In this document: in pieces, positions 8,729-18,799 of the stretch
How positions within the stretch are numbered: position 1 is the stretch's first letter
How the letters are laid out: the number at the start of each line of letters is the position of its first letter
Origin: Cellvibrio sp. PSBB006
GTDB taxonomy: Bacteria; Pseudomonadota; Gammaproteobacteria; Pseudomonadales; Cellvibrionaceae
Direction: 5' to 3'
DNA length: 64,000 nt
NCBI RefSeq assembly: GCF_002162135.1
Contig: NZ_CP021382.1
Location: 1,922,001 to 1,986,000 of the forward strand
Translations under genes and position numbers: made by a program
The notes under the pieces: generated by a model
What the model was told of the DNA's origin: nothing
Databases searched by the model: none
Seen by the model: only the letters and a program-made list of their open reading frames with translations

Positions 8729-9805
8729 ATGTCTACCGTTCTGCCCGAAAATTCCATTGCTCGCTGGTTGTTGGTCTTTGTCCTGATCGCCGCCATTTAC
8801 TTCTTCAGCGGCTTTGTCGTACCGGTGCTCGCCGCACTGATTATCGGTTTCGCCAGTTGGCCGTTGTATGAGCGTCTGTTAATCCGATGTCATCGCAATA
8901 ATGTGGTGGCAGCAACCATTGCCCTGCTGGTCATCATTACCGTACTGGTGATTCCGATTGCCCTCGCTTTTTCCTATGCCATCGAAGAGATCAAGATCTG
9001 GGTGGAGTGGCTGGTGATCGCCAACCGCGAAGGCGCAGCCGCACCCGCGTGGATCGGTGCCCTGCCCGGTGTGGGCGAATGGCTGACCAATTACTGGAAT
9101 GAAAATCTGGCCAACCCCCACGACCTGGGAGAACTGGTACAACTCTTCAGCGGTGAACATATCGGCAACATCTACCGCTGGTTGCTCGCACTGAGCGGTA
9201 AAGCTTTCGGTTTGATTCTGACGTTATTGTTCATGCTGATTACGCTATTTTTTATCTACAAGGACGGTCTGCGATTAATTGCGCAAGTCGACAAAGTAGG
9301 CGACCGCATTTTACCGATTCACTGGCAACGTTTTTCACGAGTCGTGCCCGCGACCGTCAGCTCAACCGTTACCGGTATGGGTTTGATTGCCTTAGGTGAA
9401 GGCGTTGTACTCGGGGTCGCCTACGCCATTGCCGGCGTCCCTTCGCCGGTGGCGCTCGGTGTACTCACCGGCTTTCTCGCGTTGGTACCTGGCGGTGCAC
9501 CACTGGCTTTTACGATGGTTTCACTTTATCTGGTGGGTTCCGGTGATACGGTTGCCGGTATCGGCTTATTTATCTGGGGTTCGGTAGAATTATTTATCGT
9601 CGACAAAACCTTACGCCCGCGCCTGGTCGGCGGCCCGATTAAACTCCCTTTTTTACCGACGTTTTTTGGTTTGATCGGCGGCGTAAAGACCATGGGGTTT
9701 GTCGGCCTCTTCGTCGGCCCGGTACTAATGGCCATCCTGATTGCCATCTGGAAAGAATGGCTACATCACATCGACAACAGCCAACGTTCAGAAGAAGACT
9801 TATAG
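8729..9805 (+). CDS. AI-2E transporter family (PerM/UPF0118) permease
   Basis: 358 residues with about eight membrane segments arranged as in the PerM/YhhQ-type AI-2E exporter family. These are an N-terminal pair, a long periplasmic loop (about residues 85-160), and a C-terminal bundle with the conserved LALVPGGAPLAF region and the DKTLRPRLVGG loop. The frame is open from 8633, but the ATG at 8729 fits the family start. Members export autoinducer-2, indole-like molecules or sodium; which one applies here cannot be seen. It is followed by palindromic element A and then by convergent gloA. Confidence 0.85.
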   Translation: MSTVLPENSIARWLLVFVLIAAIYFFSGFVVPVLAALIIGFASWPLYERLLIRCHRNNVVAATIALLVIITVLVIPIALAFSYAIEEIKIWVEWLVIANREGAAAPAWIGALPGVGEWLTNYWNENLANPHDLGELVQLFSGEHIGNIYRWLLALSGKAFGLILTLLFMLITLFFIYKDGLRLIAQVDKVGDRILPIHWQRFSRVVPATVSSTVTGMGLIALGEGVVLGVAYAIAGVPSPVALGVLTGFLALVPGGAPLAFTMVSLYLVGSGDTVAGIGLFIWGSVELFIVDKTLRPRLVGGPIKLPFLPTFFGLIGGVKTMGFVGLFVGPVLMAILIAIWKEWLHHIDNSQRSEEDL

Positions 9806-9825
9806 TTATTTTTCCTGGACAGAGA

Positions 9826-9930
9826 GCAGAAGGGCGGAGTGTGATGCGCGACACGCCGTAAACCCATCCCTGGGGGCTCGACACCGACTTCCTGTCGGTG
9901 ACGGTCGCGCATCACACTCCGCCCTTCTGC
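9826..9930 (-). repeat. Palindromic element A (diverged subfamily)
   Basis: Perfect 27-bp inverted-repeat arms at 9826-9852 and 9904-9930 enclose a 51-nt core. Read on the minus strand, the core has a short hairpin (CACCGAC, loop, GTCGGTG) followed by GAGCCCCCAGGGATG and then TTTACGGCGT. The order is the same as in the four other elements of this window but the core sequence is more diverged. It lies between two convergent genes and would form a very strong hairpin in either transcript, so it can act as a bidirectional terminator. Confidence 0.85.
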
Positions 9931-9981
9931 CAGTGCCACGCGATAAAATTACGCTCTCGAATGACACTGACGGCATATGGA

Positions 9982-10365
9982 TTATTCGATGCCCAGCAAC
10001 TCAATTTTGTAGCCATCCGGATCTTCAACAAACGCCAGGATCGTCGTGCCGTGTTTCATCGGACCCGGCTCACGCACAATCTTGCCGCCCGCTGCACGAA
10101 TTTTTTCGCAGGTTGCGTAGACATCATCACAACCTAAAGCGATGTGCCCATAGGCCGTGCCCAATTCATATTTTTCCACGCCGTAGTTGTAGGTCAGTTC
10201 GATAACCGAATGAGAAACTTCATCGCCGTAGCCCACAAAAGCCAGAGTGAACTCACCATCGGGATAGTCATGCTTGCGCAGAAGTTTCATGTCGAGGATG
10301 TCGGTGTAGAACGCGATGGATCGATCAAGATTTCCCACGCGCAACATAGTATGAAGTAAACGCAT
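9982..10365 (-). CDS. gloA: Lactoylglutathione lyase (glyoxalase I)
   Basis: 127 residues. This metal enzyme isomerises the hemithioacetal of methylglyoxal and glutathione to S-lactoylglutathione, a cytosolic detoxification step. The four metal ligands of the Ni-type family are present: His5, Glu56 (VIELTYN), His74 (YGHIALG) and Glu122 (KIELL). The start at 10363-10365 is supported by AAAGGTG upstream and gives the classic [11 protein letters not shown] terminus; the longer open frame upstream overlaps the next gene. The short loop form fits bacterial Ni/Co glyoxalases rather than the long Zn form. Confidence 0.96.
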   Translation of the reverse strand: MRLLHTMLRVGNLDRSIAFYTDILDMKLLRKHDYPDGEFTLAFVGYGDEVSHSVIELTYNYGVEKYELGTAYGHIALGCDDVYATCEKIRAAGGKIVREPGPMKHGTTILAFVEDPDGYKIELLGIE

Positions 10366-10417
10366 AAAATCACCTTTACGGATTATTAACCACGAGTTGT
10401 CGTTGTAAAAGAATAAA

Positions 10418-12127
10418 TCAGAAGCGTTGCTGTGCGCTGACAAGCAACTGAAAATCGCTGATGCCGGACTTGTCGGCCAGTGGTGTCGCAAAGTTTACGT
10501 GAACCACGTTGCCTACACGAACTTTCGTGGAGCTGAAGCGCAAGCCAAAGCCGATGTTGGATAAGTGAGGATTGGGTCGCCCGTCTTTGTCACCCCAGGC
10601 TTTACCGGCGTCAAAGAACAGCACTCCACCCATACGAACAATGTTGAACAAGTGATAATCGGAAAAATAACGCCGCTCAAGGGTGAACAGATAACGCTGG
10701 TCACCGCGCTGAAAATCCGTGGGGTAACCACGCAACCCGGTTTCATCACCCGCCGTTAATTGTTCATGCTGTAAAAGATCCTGGCCAACATCGTAGCGAA
10801 CTCTTGCGTACCAACGATTTTTATCATTGATAAAATAATTGTAAGCAACTTCACCCCCGATAACAGAACTGTCGTCGCGCCCGGAATCCAGATGGTGGCG
10901 ACCGTCCATCTCGGCGCTCATCTCCAGGATATGGTGATTGCGCATATCCACGACATTGGTGATCTTGCCTTTGTAGCGAACCATTTCGTCCGCACTGTCC
11001 AGCGAGGTGCCGCCGTAACCAACACGGAATTCTGTATTTACACCTAACGCGATGTCTTCCGCCCGCTGAATTTGATTCACGTTTTTAAAAACACCGAACT
11101 GGTTATGTAACGATTGAAATCCGATCCAGGGGTATACCGCCTTGCGATCCTCCGGAATACCCAGAACCGTCTCATCAACTTCGTAAAAGGTGTCTTCTTC
11201 CTTGGTAAAACCAATCAGGATTCGTCGTGTGTAATCATCATCAACATGTGTGGCAACACCAAAGAATGCTTCCTGAAAAACCTGTTGGTGGCGGTACTCA
11301 TTGATGACATCACCTCCGGAACGAATAATGCTGACTTCAGAAATATCATCCAGCTGAACGCCAGTTGCCCAGGGTGTGGTTAACGAATAAAAAGGTTTGG
11401 CCACGTATACGGAGCTGTTGTCACCATCACTGGTTTCCGCGAAGGAGAGCTTTACCGATACCGGTTTATTTAGAAAATGGGGATTGGAAAAACTGTAACG
11501 GATACTGTTGCGGTCTGCGGTTTGTTCGTAACCGATAACAACACTGTTACCGGACCCGAGAATATTGTCATCGCTGAGAGCAAAACCCGATTCACTATCA
11601 TCCGCTTTCTGACTGAAAGAAACCTGCGGTTCCAGCGACCAGGAATCCTGGGTTACCACGAGAATATCGATCTCATCACCGCATACGGCATCCGGGACGA
11701 TATAAGCCGTGGATAAATAATTTCGTGTGCGCAAAATACGCGCGCTTTCCTGAATCATTTTGCGATTAACAGGATCGCCTTCTTTAAAGAGTAGTTGCGA
11801 TTGGACAACGTGAGGCTTGGTATTGAAGTGTAACTTGTTTAAAAAGCGGTAGAGGCTGTTGTTTTCATCCGGATTGGATTCATCGAATACATCAATATTG
11901 TTGAAGGTAATATTGCGAATGATTTTGCCTTCATACTGCGCAAAAACATTGGTATCGAGGCGCGTGTTTTTATCGCGGGCGACATCGCCTTCTTGCCAGC
12001 TGTGTTCGAAGCGAACGCATTCCTCATCCACCTCCTTTGCAGAAATAGAATCCGTTTGCGCCAGCGCCCCAGCACTGAACAGCAACATCGCGCTAACACC
12101 TAACCCATTACACAGGGTCTTGATCAT
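10418..12127 (-). CDS. Omp85-family outer-membrane protein (POTRA plus barrel)
   Basis: 569 residues with a cleavable signal peptide (LLFSAGALA then QTDS). A periplasmic region with one recognisable POTRA-like unit ([15 protein letters not shown] to about residue 160, including ILVVTQDSW) follows. The C-terminal half is an Omp85-type 16-strand barrel ending in Phe. The barrel carries GLRGYP followed by RGDQRY, the family L6-loop motif. Members include BamA, TamA and FhaC-like assembly or secretion proteins; the single POTRA and lack of a neighbouring substrate leave the role open. It is the first gene downstream on the minus strand after the tauE-like gene. Confidence 0.82.
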   Translation of the reverse strand: MIKTLCNGLGVSAMLLFSAGALAQTDSISAKEVDEECVRFEHSWQEGDVARDKNTRLDTNVFAQYEGKIIRNITFNNIDVFDESNPDENNSLYRFLNKLHFNTKPHVVQSQLLFKEGDPVNRKMIQESARILRTRNYLSTAYIVPDAVCGDEIDILVVTQDSWSLEPQVSFSQKADDSESGFALSDDNILGSGNSVVIGYEQTADRNSIRYSFSNPHFLNKPVSVKLSFAETSDGDNSSVYVAKPFYSLTTPWATGVQLDDISEVSIIRSGGDVINEYRHQQVFQEAFFGVATHVDDDYTRRILIGFTKEEDTFYEVDETVLGIPEDRKAVYPWIGFQSLHNQFGVFKNVNQIQRAEDIALGVNTEFRVGYGGTSLDSADEMVRYKGKITNVVDMRNHHILEMSAEMDGRHHLDSGRDDSSVIGGEVAYNYFINDKNRWYARVRYDVGQDLLQHEQLTAGDETGLRGYPTDFQRGDQRYLFTLERRYFSDYHLFNIVRMGGVLFFDAGKAWGDKDGRPNPHLSNIGFGLRFSSTKVRVGNVVHVNFATPLADKSGISDFQLLVSAQQRF

Positions 12128-12293
12128 TTTTTGTTCTCTGGAAAATTAACTCAGTACACAACCAAGCTTAAGACAACACAATTTCGATTATAGTGATTGC
12201 AAATCATCATCCGGATGATTTTTTTGTTTAAGTGTGTTGGGCCGCGCACATTAACACGAGTCAGGTGCTTAACAAAGACGCAGCACACCAACC

Positions 12294-13037
12294 TCAGTGA
12301 TGGTGGGACGCATCACCAGCCGGATCGGCATGCTGCTGCACCGGGTCGCCAGCCTCTGCGTGATGATGACGGTGGCCGGGGCTGCCACCCAGTAACGTCC
12401 AGATACCAAAGAGAATAATTAACAGGGCAAAGCCCGTACGCACGCCGCGCGCTTGCAACAGACCGGCCAGCTGACGGGCCGCCAGACCAGTGGCTAACAC
12501 GGCAGGTAAAGTCCCCAGCCCGAAGGCCAACATGACGCCCCCCGAGCCACGCATATCGGCCTGAGCGGCAGCGTAGGCCAGTGCGGTATAAACCAACCCA
12601 CAGGGCAACCACCCCCAGATCATACCAAGCAATATGGCCTTGGGCAGATTGTCCACCGGCATCAGCGGTTTTCCCAAAGGTTGCAGGTATGCCCATAAAT
12701 AGCGCCCTACCCGCTCCAGGTATGTCAGGCCGCGCCACCAGTCAGCCAGATACAGCCCCATCGTGATCAAGAGCAATCCCGCGATCACCCGCAGCCAAGT
12801 TTCTCCGGCCCAGCCCGTGACCACGCCGGCAAAGGCACCGAGTAACACCCCCATCAGGGTATAACTGCCGATGCGCCCCAGGTTATAGCCCAACAACAAT
12901 TGCAAACGGCGTTGGCGGGCGGCGGCGGGAATCGCCATGGTCAACGCGCCCATAATGCCGCCGCACATACCGACACAGTGCGCGCTGCTGAGCAAGCCGA
13001 GTGAAAAGGCGGTTAGCAAGGGAGCCCAGTCAATCAT
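12294..13037 (-). CDS. TauE/SafE-like (UreH_2) membrane protein of the cbb3 cluster
   Basis: 247 residues with six hydrophobic segments. The first helix carries SAHCVGMCGG and a later helix WLPCGLVY, cysteine motifs typical of the DsbD/UreH_2 branch. The C terminus is a histidine-rich tail (GHRHHH and a terminal HHH) that suggests metal binding. The start overlaps ccoS by 4 bp, so the two are translationally coupled. In Pseudomonas a homologue sits in the same place after ccoS. A role in copper or thiol supply for cbb3 oxidase assembly is inference from position and the Cys/His residues. Confidence 0.85.
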   Translation of the reverse strand: MIDWAPLLTAFSLGLLSSAHCVGMCGGIMGALTMAIPAAARQRRLQLLLGYNLGRIGSYTLMGVLLGAFAGVVTGWAGETWLRVIAGLLLITMGLYLADWWRGLTYLERVGRYLWAYLQPLGKPLMPVDNLPKAILLGMIWGWLPCGLVYTALAYAAAQADMRGSGGVMLAFGLGTLPAVLATGLAARQLAGLLQARGVRTGFALLIILFGIWTLLGGSPGHRHHHAEAGDPVQQHADPAGDASHHH

Positions 13038-13318
13038 GAGCGGCGAGATTTTTGATGGGAGGGGGTTTCGCGGGAAGATTCTTCACTGGAAGGCTCTTCA
13101 TGGGGCTCCTCAGGCGACACAGGCCTGGAAACGTCAGTCTGGGTCGTCGTTCGATCGTCCGGTTTGGACTGCTGCTGTGCATCCTCATCAAACAGGATGC
13201 GATGAGCCTCGGTGTCCAGATTGTCGTACTGGCCATTGTGAAGCGCCCAGAATAAAAACCGCAGCGCAATGGCAACGAAGATCAGAGCAATAGGAATCAA
13301 AAAATAAAAACTTTCCAC
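13034..13318 (-). CDS. ccoS: cbb3-type cytochrome oxidase assembly protein CcoS
   Basis: 94 residues: one N-terminal membrane helix (MESFYFLIPIALIFVAIALR) and the conserved GQYDNLDTEAHRILFDED segment that defines CcoS/FixS. The remaining C-terminal half is a long, low-complexity Ser/Glu/Pro tail not needed in other species. CcoS is required for haem and copper insertion into CcoN. It begins 11 bp after ccoI and overlaps the tauE-like gene by 4 bp. Confidence 0.94.
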   Translation of the reverse strand: MESFYFLIPIALIFVAIALRFLFWALHNGQYDNLDTEAHRILFDEDAQQQSKPDDRTTTQTDVSRPVSPEEPHEEPSSEESSRETPSHQKSRRS

Positions 13319-13329
13319 AACAAATACCG

Positions 13330-15774
13330 TTACCGGTGCGTTGCGTCAGAGCTGTCACTCAAACGCAGGGAGTTGAAGATTACGATCAATGAGCTGGCCG
13401 TCATACCAATCGCCGCTTGCCAGGGTGCTACCCAACCCGCCGCCGCCAGCGGCAATGCCAGCAGGTTGTAAGTCAGGGAAAACCGCAGATTTTGCTGGAT
13501 AATCCGCTTGGTGCGGTGAGCCAATACCACAGCGTTGTGCAACACCGGCAGGTTGTCATTCAACAAGACCGCGTCGGCCCGGGTTTGTGCCAGATCAGAA
13601 GCAGATGCCATAGCGATGGAAATATCCGCGCCGGACAGAATCGGCACATCGTTGATGCCGTCACCCAGCATCAGCACTTTATCACCCTGGGCTTGCCGCC
13701 GGTGCAAGTGCGACAATTTGTCTTCCGGTTTCGCGCCCGCGATAAAATCCCGAATGCCCAACTGCCCCGCCAGCGCGGCCACTGCACCGGATTGGTCGCC
13801 GCTGAGTAATTCCACGGCAATTCCCTCTCGCTGAAACGCCGCAACCACCTCGGCCGCACCGGGGCGCACCTCATCTTCCAACGCAATCCAGGCCAACGGC
13901 CCCTGGTTGTCACCCAGCAATAGCCATTGCTGTCGGGTGTCAGGCAATACTGGCGATGCCATACCCGACGGAAACAAAGCGGATACAAAGTCCAGAGTAC
14001 CCAGACGATAACGCACCTGCGCCACCTCGCCTTCCACACCGGCGCCCGTCATCTGTTTAACCTGACTGGCCGGCTGGGAGTAATCCAGATGGCGAAAAGC
14101 CAGCGCCAGAGGATGATTGGCACTGGCCTCCAGCGCGGCGGCAATGGCCAGGCAATGGATTTGATCCGACTGACGACAGAGGCGGACATCCACGACCACA
14201 AATTGCCCCTTGGTGAGGGTGCCGGTTTTATCAAAGATAACCCGGCTGATCTGGGTCAAGGTCTCAACCACATGGCCGCGCGCTACCAGAAAGCCCTGTT
14301 TGCGCAGATTGGCTGTGGTTGCGCTCAAAGCCGCCGGCATCGCCAACGCCAACGCGCACGGACAGGTCACCACCAGCACCGACAAGGTGACCCACAAGGC
14401 CCGCGCCGGGTCGTACCACCACCAGAAGGCAAATACCAGCGCGCACACCACCAACAGTCGCGCAATAAAAAAACGCGCAATCCGATCCGCCACCGTCACC
14501 TGGGCGGGCTTTTCCTCCGCCGCCTGCGCAGCAAGCCGCTCGATCGCTGAAAGCTGGGTCGCGGCGCCGGTTGCCGTCACGCTAATCACTAACGGACTGT
14601 CACTGTTCAGGGTTCCCGCTATTACGGTATCGCCGTGCCGCTTGGTGACCGGATTGGACTCGCCCGTCAGGATTGCCTCCACCGCGCTGCTCTCACCGGA
14701 CTCCACCAAGCCATCGCAAGGAAATGTCTCGCCTGCTTTAACCAGCACCCGATCACCCGGCCGCAGGGTTTTCAGCGGTACCTGCTGCTCACAGGCTTTA
14801 CCCTCCTGCTCTGTCAGGCAGCAGGCACTGAGCGGCATGAGTTGCGCCAGGTTGCCGAACGCCAGGCGGTTGCGATGCCGCGCACGCATCTCCACGTAAC
14901 GCCCCAGCAGCAGAAAAAAGGCAAACATGGAGATGGATTCAAAATACACCTCACCACCACCGGCGATGGTGGCCCAGCCGCTGGCAATGTAAGCCAGGCC
15001 AATAGCCAAGGCCACAGGCACGTCCATCACCAAATGGCGGCTTTTGATACTGCGCCAGGCCGACTTGAAAAACGGCCAGCAACTGAAGAACACCACCGGT
15101 GTCGCCGCCAGAAAACTCTGCCAGCGTAAAAAACTCAACCAGGCATCGGTGGCCCCGGTATACATGCCCACCGCGACCATCATCGCCTGCATCATGCCAA
15201 AGCCGGCCACGCCCAGACGAAACAGGGCCATACGGTTTTCTGTCCGGACCAGATCCTGTTGTTGTTCATCGGTAGCGGGGCGGGGTTTATAACCAATCTC
15301 GCTCAAGGCGGCTAACAGTTCGCTGAGCGGTTGTTGCTGCGCATCCCAGATGAGGGTGCAGCGGTGGGTCGTGATATTGATGGTAACCGACTGGACCGCC
15401 GGCTGCTTTTTCAGATGGGTTTCGATCAACCAGCTGCACGCGGCGCAGCTGATACCCTCCAGCAATACATTCGCCTGGCGCCGCTGATGTTCTGCATCCA
15501 GCTCGACAACAAAATCCGCCTGCACCTCGGGTAGATCGTAGATGCTCCATTGTGCTTGCCGGGCTTCACTACCGCTTGCGGGGCGCGCGCTGTTTTCCGT
15601 GCGAAAACGATAAAAATTTGCCAGGCCGCCATCCACAATCGCCATGGCAACCGCCTGGCAACCGGGGCAACACATCAATTCATCTTTACCGGCAATCGTG
15701 ACCGGAAAATGCGCGTCGGCGGGCACGGGTAAGCCACAGTGATAACAGGCAAGAGGGGTATCGGACGCGGGCAT
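13330..15774 (-). CDS. ccoI: Copper-translocating P-type ATPase CcoI (FixI)
   Basis: About 814 residues. This is the P1B-type ATPase that exports Cu(I) for cbb3 oxidase metallation. It has an N-terminal cysteine region (CYHCGLPVP, MCCPGCQAV) and one heavy-metal-associated domain (GISCAACSWLIE). The transmembrane metal site is CPCALAL, the phosphorylation loop is DKTGTLT, and the ATP-binding GDGINDVP segment follows. A GTG at 15790-15792 is also in frame; I prefer the ATG at 15772-15774 because family members start just before the CYHC motif. It heads the ccoI-ccoS-tauE operon, while ccoG and ccoH lie beyond a gene of opposite strand. Confidence 0.95.
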   Translation of the reverse strand: MPASDTPLACYHCGLPVPADAHFPVTIAGKDELMCCPGCQAVAMAIVDGGLANFYRFRTENSARPASGSEARQAQWSIYDLPEVQADFVVELDAEHQRRQANVLLEGISCAACSWLIETHLKKQPAVQSVTINITTHRCTLIWDAQQQPLSELLAALSEIGYKPRPATDEQQQDLVRTENRMALFRLGVAGFGMMQAMMVAVGMYTGATDAWLSFLRWQSFLAATPVVFFSCWPFFKSAWRSIKSRHLVMDVPVALAIGLAYIASGWATIAGGGEVYFESISMFAFFLLLGRYVEMRARHRNRLAFGNLAQLMPLSACCLTEQEGKACEQQVPLKTLRPGDRVLVKAGETFPCDGLVESGESSAVEAILTGESNPVTKRHGDTVIAGTLNSDSPLVISVTATGAATQLSAIERLAAQAAEEKPAQVTVADRIARFFIARLLVVCALVFAFWWWYDPARALWVTLSVLVVTCPCALALAMPAALSATTANLRKQGFLVARGHVVETLTQISRVIFDKTGTLTKGQFVVVDVRLCRQSDQIHCLAIAAALEASANHPLALAFRHLDYSQPASQVKQMTGAGVEGEVAQVRYRLGTLDFVSALFPSGMASPVLPDTRQQWLLLGDNQGPLAWIALEDEVRPGAAEVVAAFQREGIAVELLSGDQSGAVAALAGQLGIRDFIAGAKPEDKLSHLHRRQAQGDKVLMLGDGINDVPILSGADISIAMASASDLAQTRADAVLLNDNLPVLHNAVVLAHRTKRIIQQNLRFSLTYNLLALPLAAAGWVAPWQAAIGMTASSLIVIFNSLRLSDSSDATHR

Positions 15775-16010
15775 AGGCACGGGTATGGGCACTTTTCAGA
15801 ATACGTCAAAGGCTGGCTGGTCGCCGTTCATTGGATTGACCGGTCCATCGGGTGCAAGCAAAATCGCGCGGACATTATAGCCGAGCCCCACTGATCACGC
15901 AGGCCGAATCACCGATTCAACGGCAACTTTTGTTACCTTGATGTGCTACACCTATAGCACGCAAAAACCGCATCTCATATGCGCATGTCAACACGACAAA
16001 GGACTCGTCC

Positions 16011-18209
16011 ATGCCCTACCGCTTATCGCTTCGTCTATCGATCCTGCTGCTTATCCTATGCCCTGGCCAGGCTATCCTCGCGCAGGAAGAATCACCCGAT
16101 TCTCGCCCCCGTACCGCGTTGGTGCTCGGTGGCGGCGGTGCCCGTGGTGCAGCGCATATCGGGGTACTGGAAATCCTGCAACGGGAGCGGATTCCCTTTG
16201 ATTGCGTGGCGGGCACCAGTATGGGTGCGCTGGTGGCCGGCGCCTACGCGGCCGGGTTGTCGCCGGCGCAGATGCGCGAAAAGTTGAAAAAAGCAGATTG
16301 GACCAACATGTTTCTGGATTCTGCGGACTATTCGCAGATGAATTACCGCACCAAGCGCGTAACCGAAGGTTTGTTGCCGGGTGCGGAGATCGGTTTGTCC
16401 GACGAAGGTTTACAAATTACCTCCGGCCTGGTGTCTGGCGAAAAGATCAAACTCTTTTTCAATCAGCTGGTGGGCGATGATGTCGGCGGACGCATGATTG
16501 AAGAATTGCGCCTGCCCTTGGCCATCATTGCAACCGATATCGGCAGCGGTGAAAAAATCGTGCTCAAAAACGGCAGCCTGACCCATGCCATGCGTGCCAG
16601 CATGTCGGTTCCCGGTTTTATGGCGCCGGTGGAATACGAAGGCGCAAAATTAGTGGACGGCGGGCTCGTCGACAACGTGCCGATTCAAGTCGGACGCGAG
16701 TTATGCAATGCGGAACGCGTCATCGCTGTAGATGTGGGAACACCCCTGAAGCCCGCCGACAAAGTGACATCCCTGCTGAGCGTCACCGTGCAGATGATCG
16801 GTATTCTGACCCGTCAGAATGTAGCCTATTCCGTTGCCAGTCTGGGCGAGCATGACATCTACATTACGCCGGAATTGGGCGACATCACCGCCACGGAGTT
16901 CGCACGTTACAAGGAAGCCGCAGACCTCGGATACGCTGCTGCCGATGCGCGGACCGCAGACTTGCAGCAGTTTGCGGTCACACCGGATGCCTATGCGCGC
17001 TGGCGAGCAGAATTGCACGATGAACGTGAACTGATTTCCACCATTGATACCATCACCATCGCGCCCATGACACGGGTCAATCCGATATTTGTGCGGCAAT
17101 TGATTCGCCAACAGGAAGGTGAACCACTCGATCGCGAACAACTGGAAGTTGATTTGATCCGCATCTACGGCATGGGCGGTTTTGACAATGTGGATTACCA
17201 GGTACAACAGATCGACGGCAAAAATAATCTCACCATCCTCGCCCGTGAAAATAAAGCTTCATCGGATTATCTGACCTTCGGCTTCAGTATTAACGAAGAA
17301 CGGCGTGAAGGTTCCAGCATCAATTTGCGCACCGCTTTTCGTAACGTGTGGTTGAATCGCTATGGCGGTGAATTTTTTGCGGTGATGGACCTCGGCAGCA
17401 ATTCCTCTTTTGAAGTGGATTTTTACCAACCGCTCAACCAACACCAAAGCTGGTTTATTGAACCCAGTTACGTGACGCAACGGGACGAGATCAGCATTTA
17501 TTTAGACAACGAAAAAATTGCCGAATACGATCTCAGGACAGATTACGCCCAGATACTGGCAGGCAGGAACATCGGTATCTGGGGACAAGCGAGAATCGGT
17601 TGGCGGCAATACCATACACGCGGCCGCTCGCAAATCGGCGTTGTCGAATTACCGAATATCGATGAACGTTACGATGGTTGGGTCGCAGAAACGATCTTCG
17701 ACAGTCGCAACCGTTTGTATTTTCCCTCCAAAGGCTGGAGTGGTGGTATCAGCTATTTTGAATCGGCAGAACAGGATTATCGCAAAGCCAAGGCAGAACT
17801 CAGCGGCACCTATCTGGTGGGGGATTATGTCTGGGGCATGCGCACCTCCTACGTCACCGCGATTGATGACGAGCTGCCGTTATTCGACGCTGAATTACTG
17901 GGCGGCTTTTTAAATTTATCCGGCTACGCCACCGACCAGATCTGGACTAACGGCGCCTTCTATTCCCACATCCGCGCTGAAAAAATTATTGGTCATATGC
18001 CATTGGGTTTAAGTGGCGATGTGCGCATGGGTATTGCCGTTGAAGGTGCAAAACTGGAAGAGCCGATTAACCTGGGCGAGGAAGATGAGTGGCTGGAATC
18101 CGCCATTATTTACCTCGGCGGCGAGACACCACTGGGGCCGGTCTACCTGGGTTATGGTTTTACTTTTAGTGGGGATTTTAATATTTATTTTCAGCTGGGC
18201 GCCTTTTAA
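16011..18209 (+). CDS. plpD: Patatin-like type Vd autotransporter (PlpD family)
   Basis: 732 residues, close to the length of Pseudomonas PlpD. A signal peptide (ILLLILCPGQAILA) leads to a patatin lipase domain with the oxyanion motif GGGGARG, nucleophile Ser70 in GTSMG and Asp216 in VDGGLVDN. A POTRA-like unit (TITIAPMTRVNPIFV onward) and a C-terminal 16-strand Omp85-type barrel ending in GAF follow. Type Vd proteins secrete their own N-terminal phospholipase domain across the outer membrane. The gene is on the plus strand between ccoI and ccoH, interrupting the usual fixGHIS order, and converges on ccoH with a 17-bp gap. Confidence 0.92.
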   Translation: MPYRLSLRLSILLLILCPGQAILAQEESPDSRPRTALVLGGGGARGAAHIGVLEILQRERIPFDCVAGTSMGALVAGAYAAGLSPAQMREKLKKADWTNMFLDSADYSQMNYRTKRVTEGLLPGAEIGLSDEGLQITSGLVSGEKIKLFFNQLVGDDVGGRMIEELRLPLAIIATDIGSGEKIVLKNGSLTHAMRASMSVPGFMAPVEYEGAKLVDGGLVDNVPIQVGRELCNAERVIAVDVGTPLKPADKVTSLLSVTVQMIGILTRQNVAYSVASLGEHDIYITPELGDITATEFARYKEAADLGYAAADARTADLQQFAVTPDAYARWRAELHDERELISTIDTITIAPMTRVNPIFVRQLIRQQEGEPLDREQLEVDLIRIYGMGGFDNVDYQVQQIDGKNNLTILARENKASSDYLTFGFSINEERREGSSINLRTAFRNVWLNRYGGEFFAVMDLGSNSSFEVDFYQPLNQHQSWFIEPSYVTQRDEISIYLDNEKIAEYDLRTDYAQILAGRNIGIWGQARIGWRQYHTRGRSQIGVVELPNIDERYDGWVAETIFDSRNRLYFPSKGWSGGISYFESAEQDYRKAKAELSGTYLVGDYVWGMRTSYVTAIDDELPLFDAELLGGFLNLSGYATDQIWTNGAFYSHIRAEKIIGHMPLGLSGDVRMGIAVEGAKLEEPINLGEEDEWLESAIIYLGGETPLGPVYLGYGFTFSGDFNIYFQLGAF

Positions 18210-18226
18210 CAACTGTTGAAAATTTT

Positions 18227-18760
18227 CTATTCCTTGGCGATGCGCGGCTGTAACCGCGTTTCGTCGCCCACCGCAAAATTAATCTCGCCACTTAACAACC
18301 ATTCCGCCGCTTTACGCTGATGCTTATCCAGCACCGGCAATAAAGACAAGTACCAATTGTTTCTCGGGTTAAACTCCAGGCTGCCGCGATAATGACCGCT
18401 GGATGTTTGCTGCAGTACCACTTGCTGGTCCAGATCCGCCTCAAACGGATGATCAAGCAACAATAATAATTGCGCTGGCACAGACGCCTGTTGTGGTATC
18501 TGCAAAAACACTTCGCCGGTGGTGCGATCAAAACGCAACTGCGCAGTTAAATCTAATTCCAATGCGCGTCGATCCTGCTCCATCGTTTGATTGATCATTC
18601 GCCCTTCTTTGTAGTAATTGTCGATCACCACATCGTCGGCATGACGAAAAGCTACGGTTACCATCGTCAAGGATACGCACACCACCACGATAAGTGGTGT
18701 GAAAACAAACCAGAACCAGAATTGGCGGTAGAAGGGTTGTGTGTCCTGTTCGGTTTTCAT
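18227..18760 (-). CDS. ccoH: FixH/CcoH cbb3 oxidase assembly protein
   Basis: 177 residues with one N-terminal membrane helix (FWFWFVFTPLIVVVCVSLTM) and a periplasmic domain carrying the family motif VIDNYYKEG. FixH/CcoH is needed for stable assembly of cbb3 oxidase. The ATG at 18758-18760 is used in preference to a GTG one codon earlier. It is separated from ccoG by about 160 bp that hold palindromic element B, and its stop lies 17 bp from the end of the convergent plpD gene. Confidence 0.92.
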   Translation of the reverse strand: MKTEQDTQPFYRQFWFWFVFTPLIVVVCVSLTMVTVAFRHADDVVIDNYYKEGRMINQTMEQDRRALELDLTAQLRFDRTTGEVFLQIPQQASVPAQLLLLLDHPFEADLDQQVVLQQTSSGHYRGSLEFNPRNNWYLSLLPVLDKHQRKAAEWLLSGEINFAVGDETRLQPRIAKE

Positions 18761-18799
18761 CACTAATCATTCGTAGAGTGTAAGTTTAAACGTGGCACA

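Noticed and set aside
12205..12235. Hairpin ATCATCC/GGATGAT as a Fur site or terminator
   Set aside because: It lacks the Fur consensus and its T run faces the strand with no gene to terminate.
15793..16010. Second FNR box before ccoI
   Set aside because: The closest match (TTGATGTGCTACAC) keeps only the left half site.
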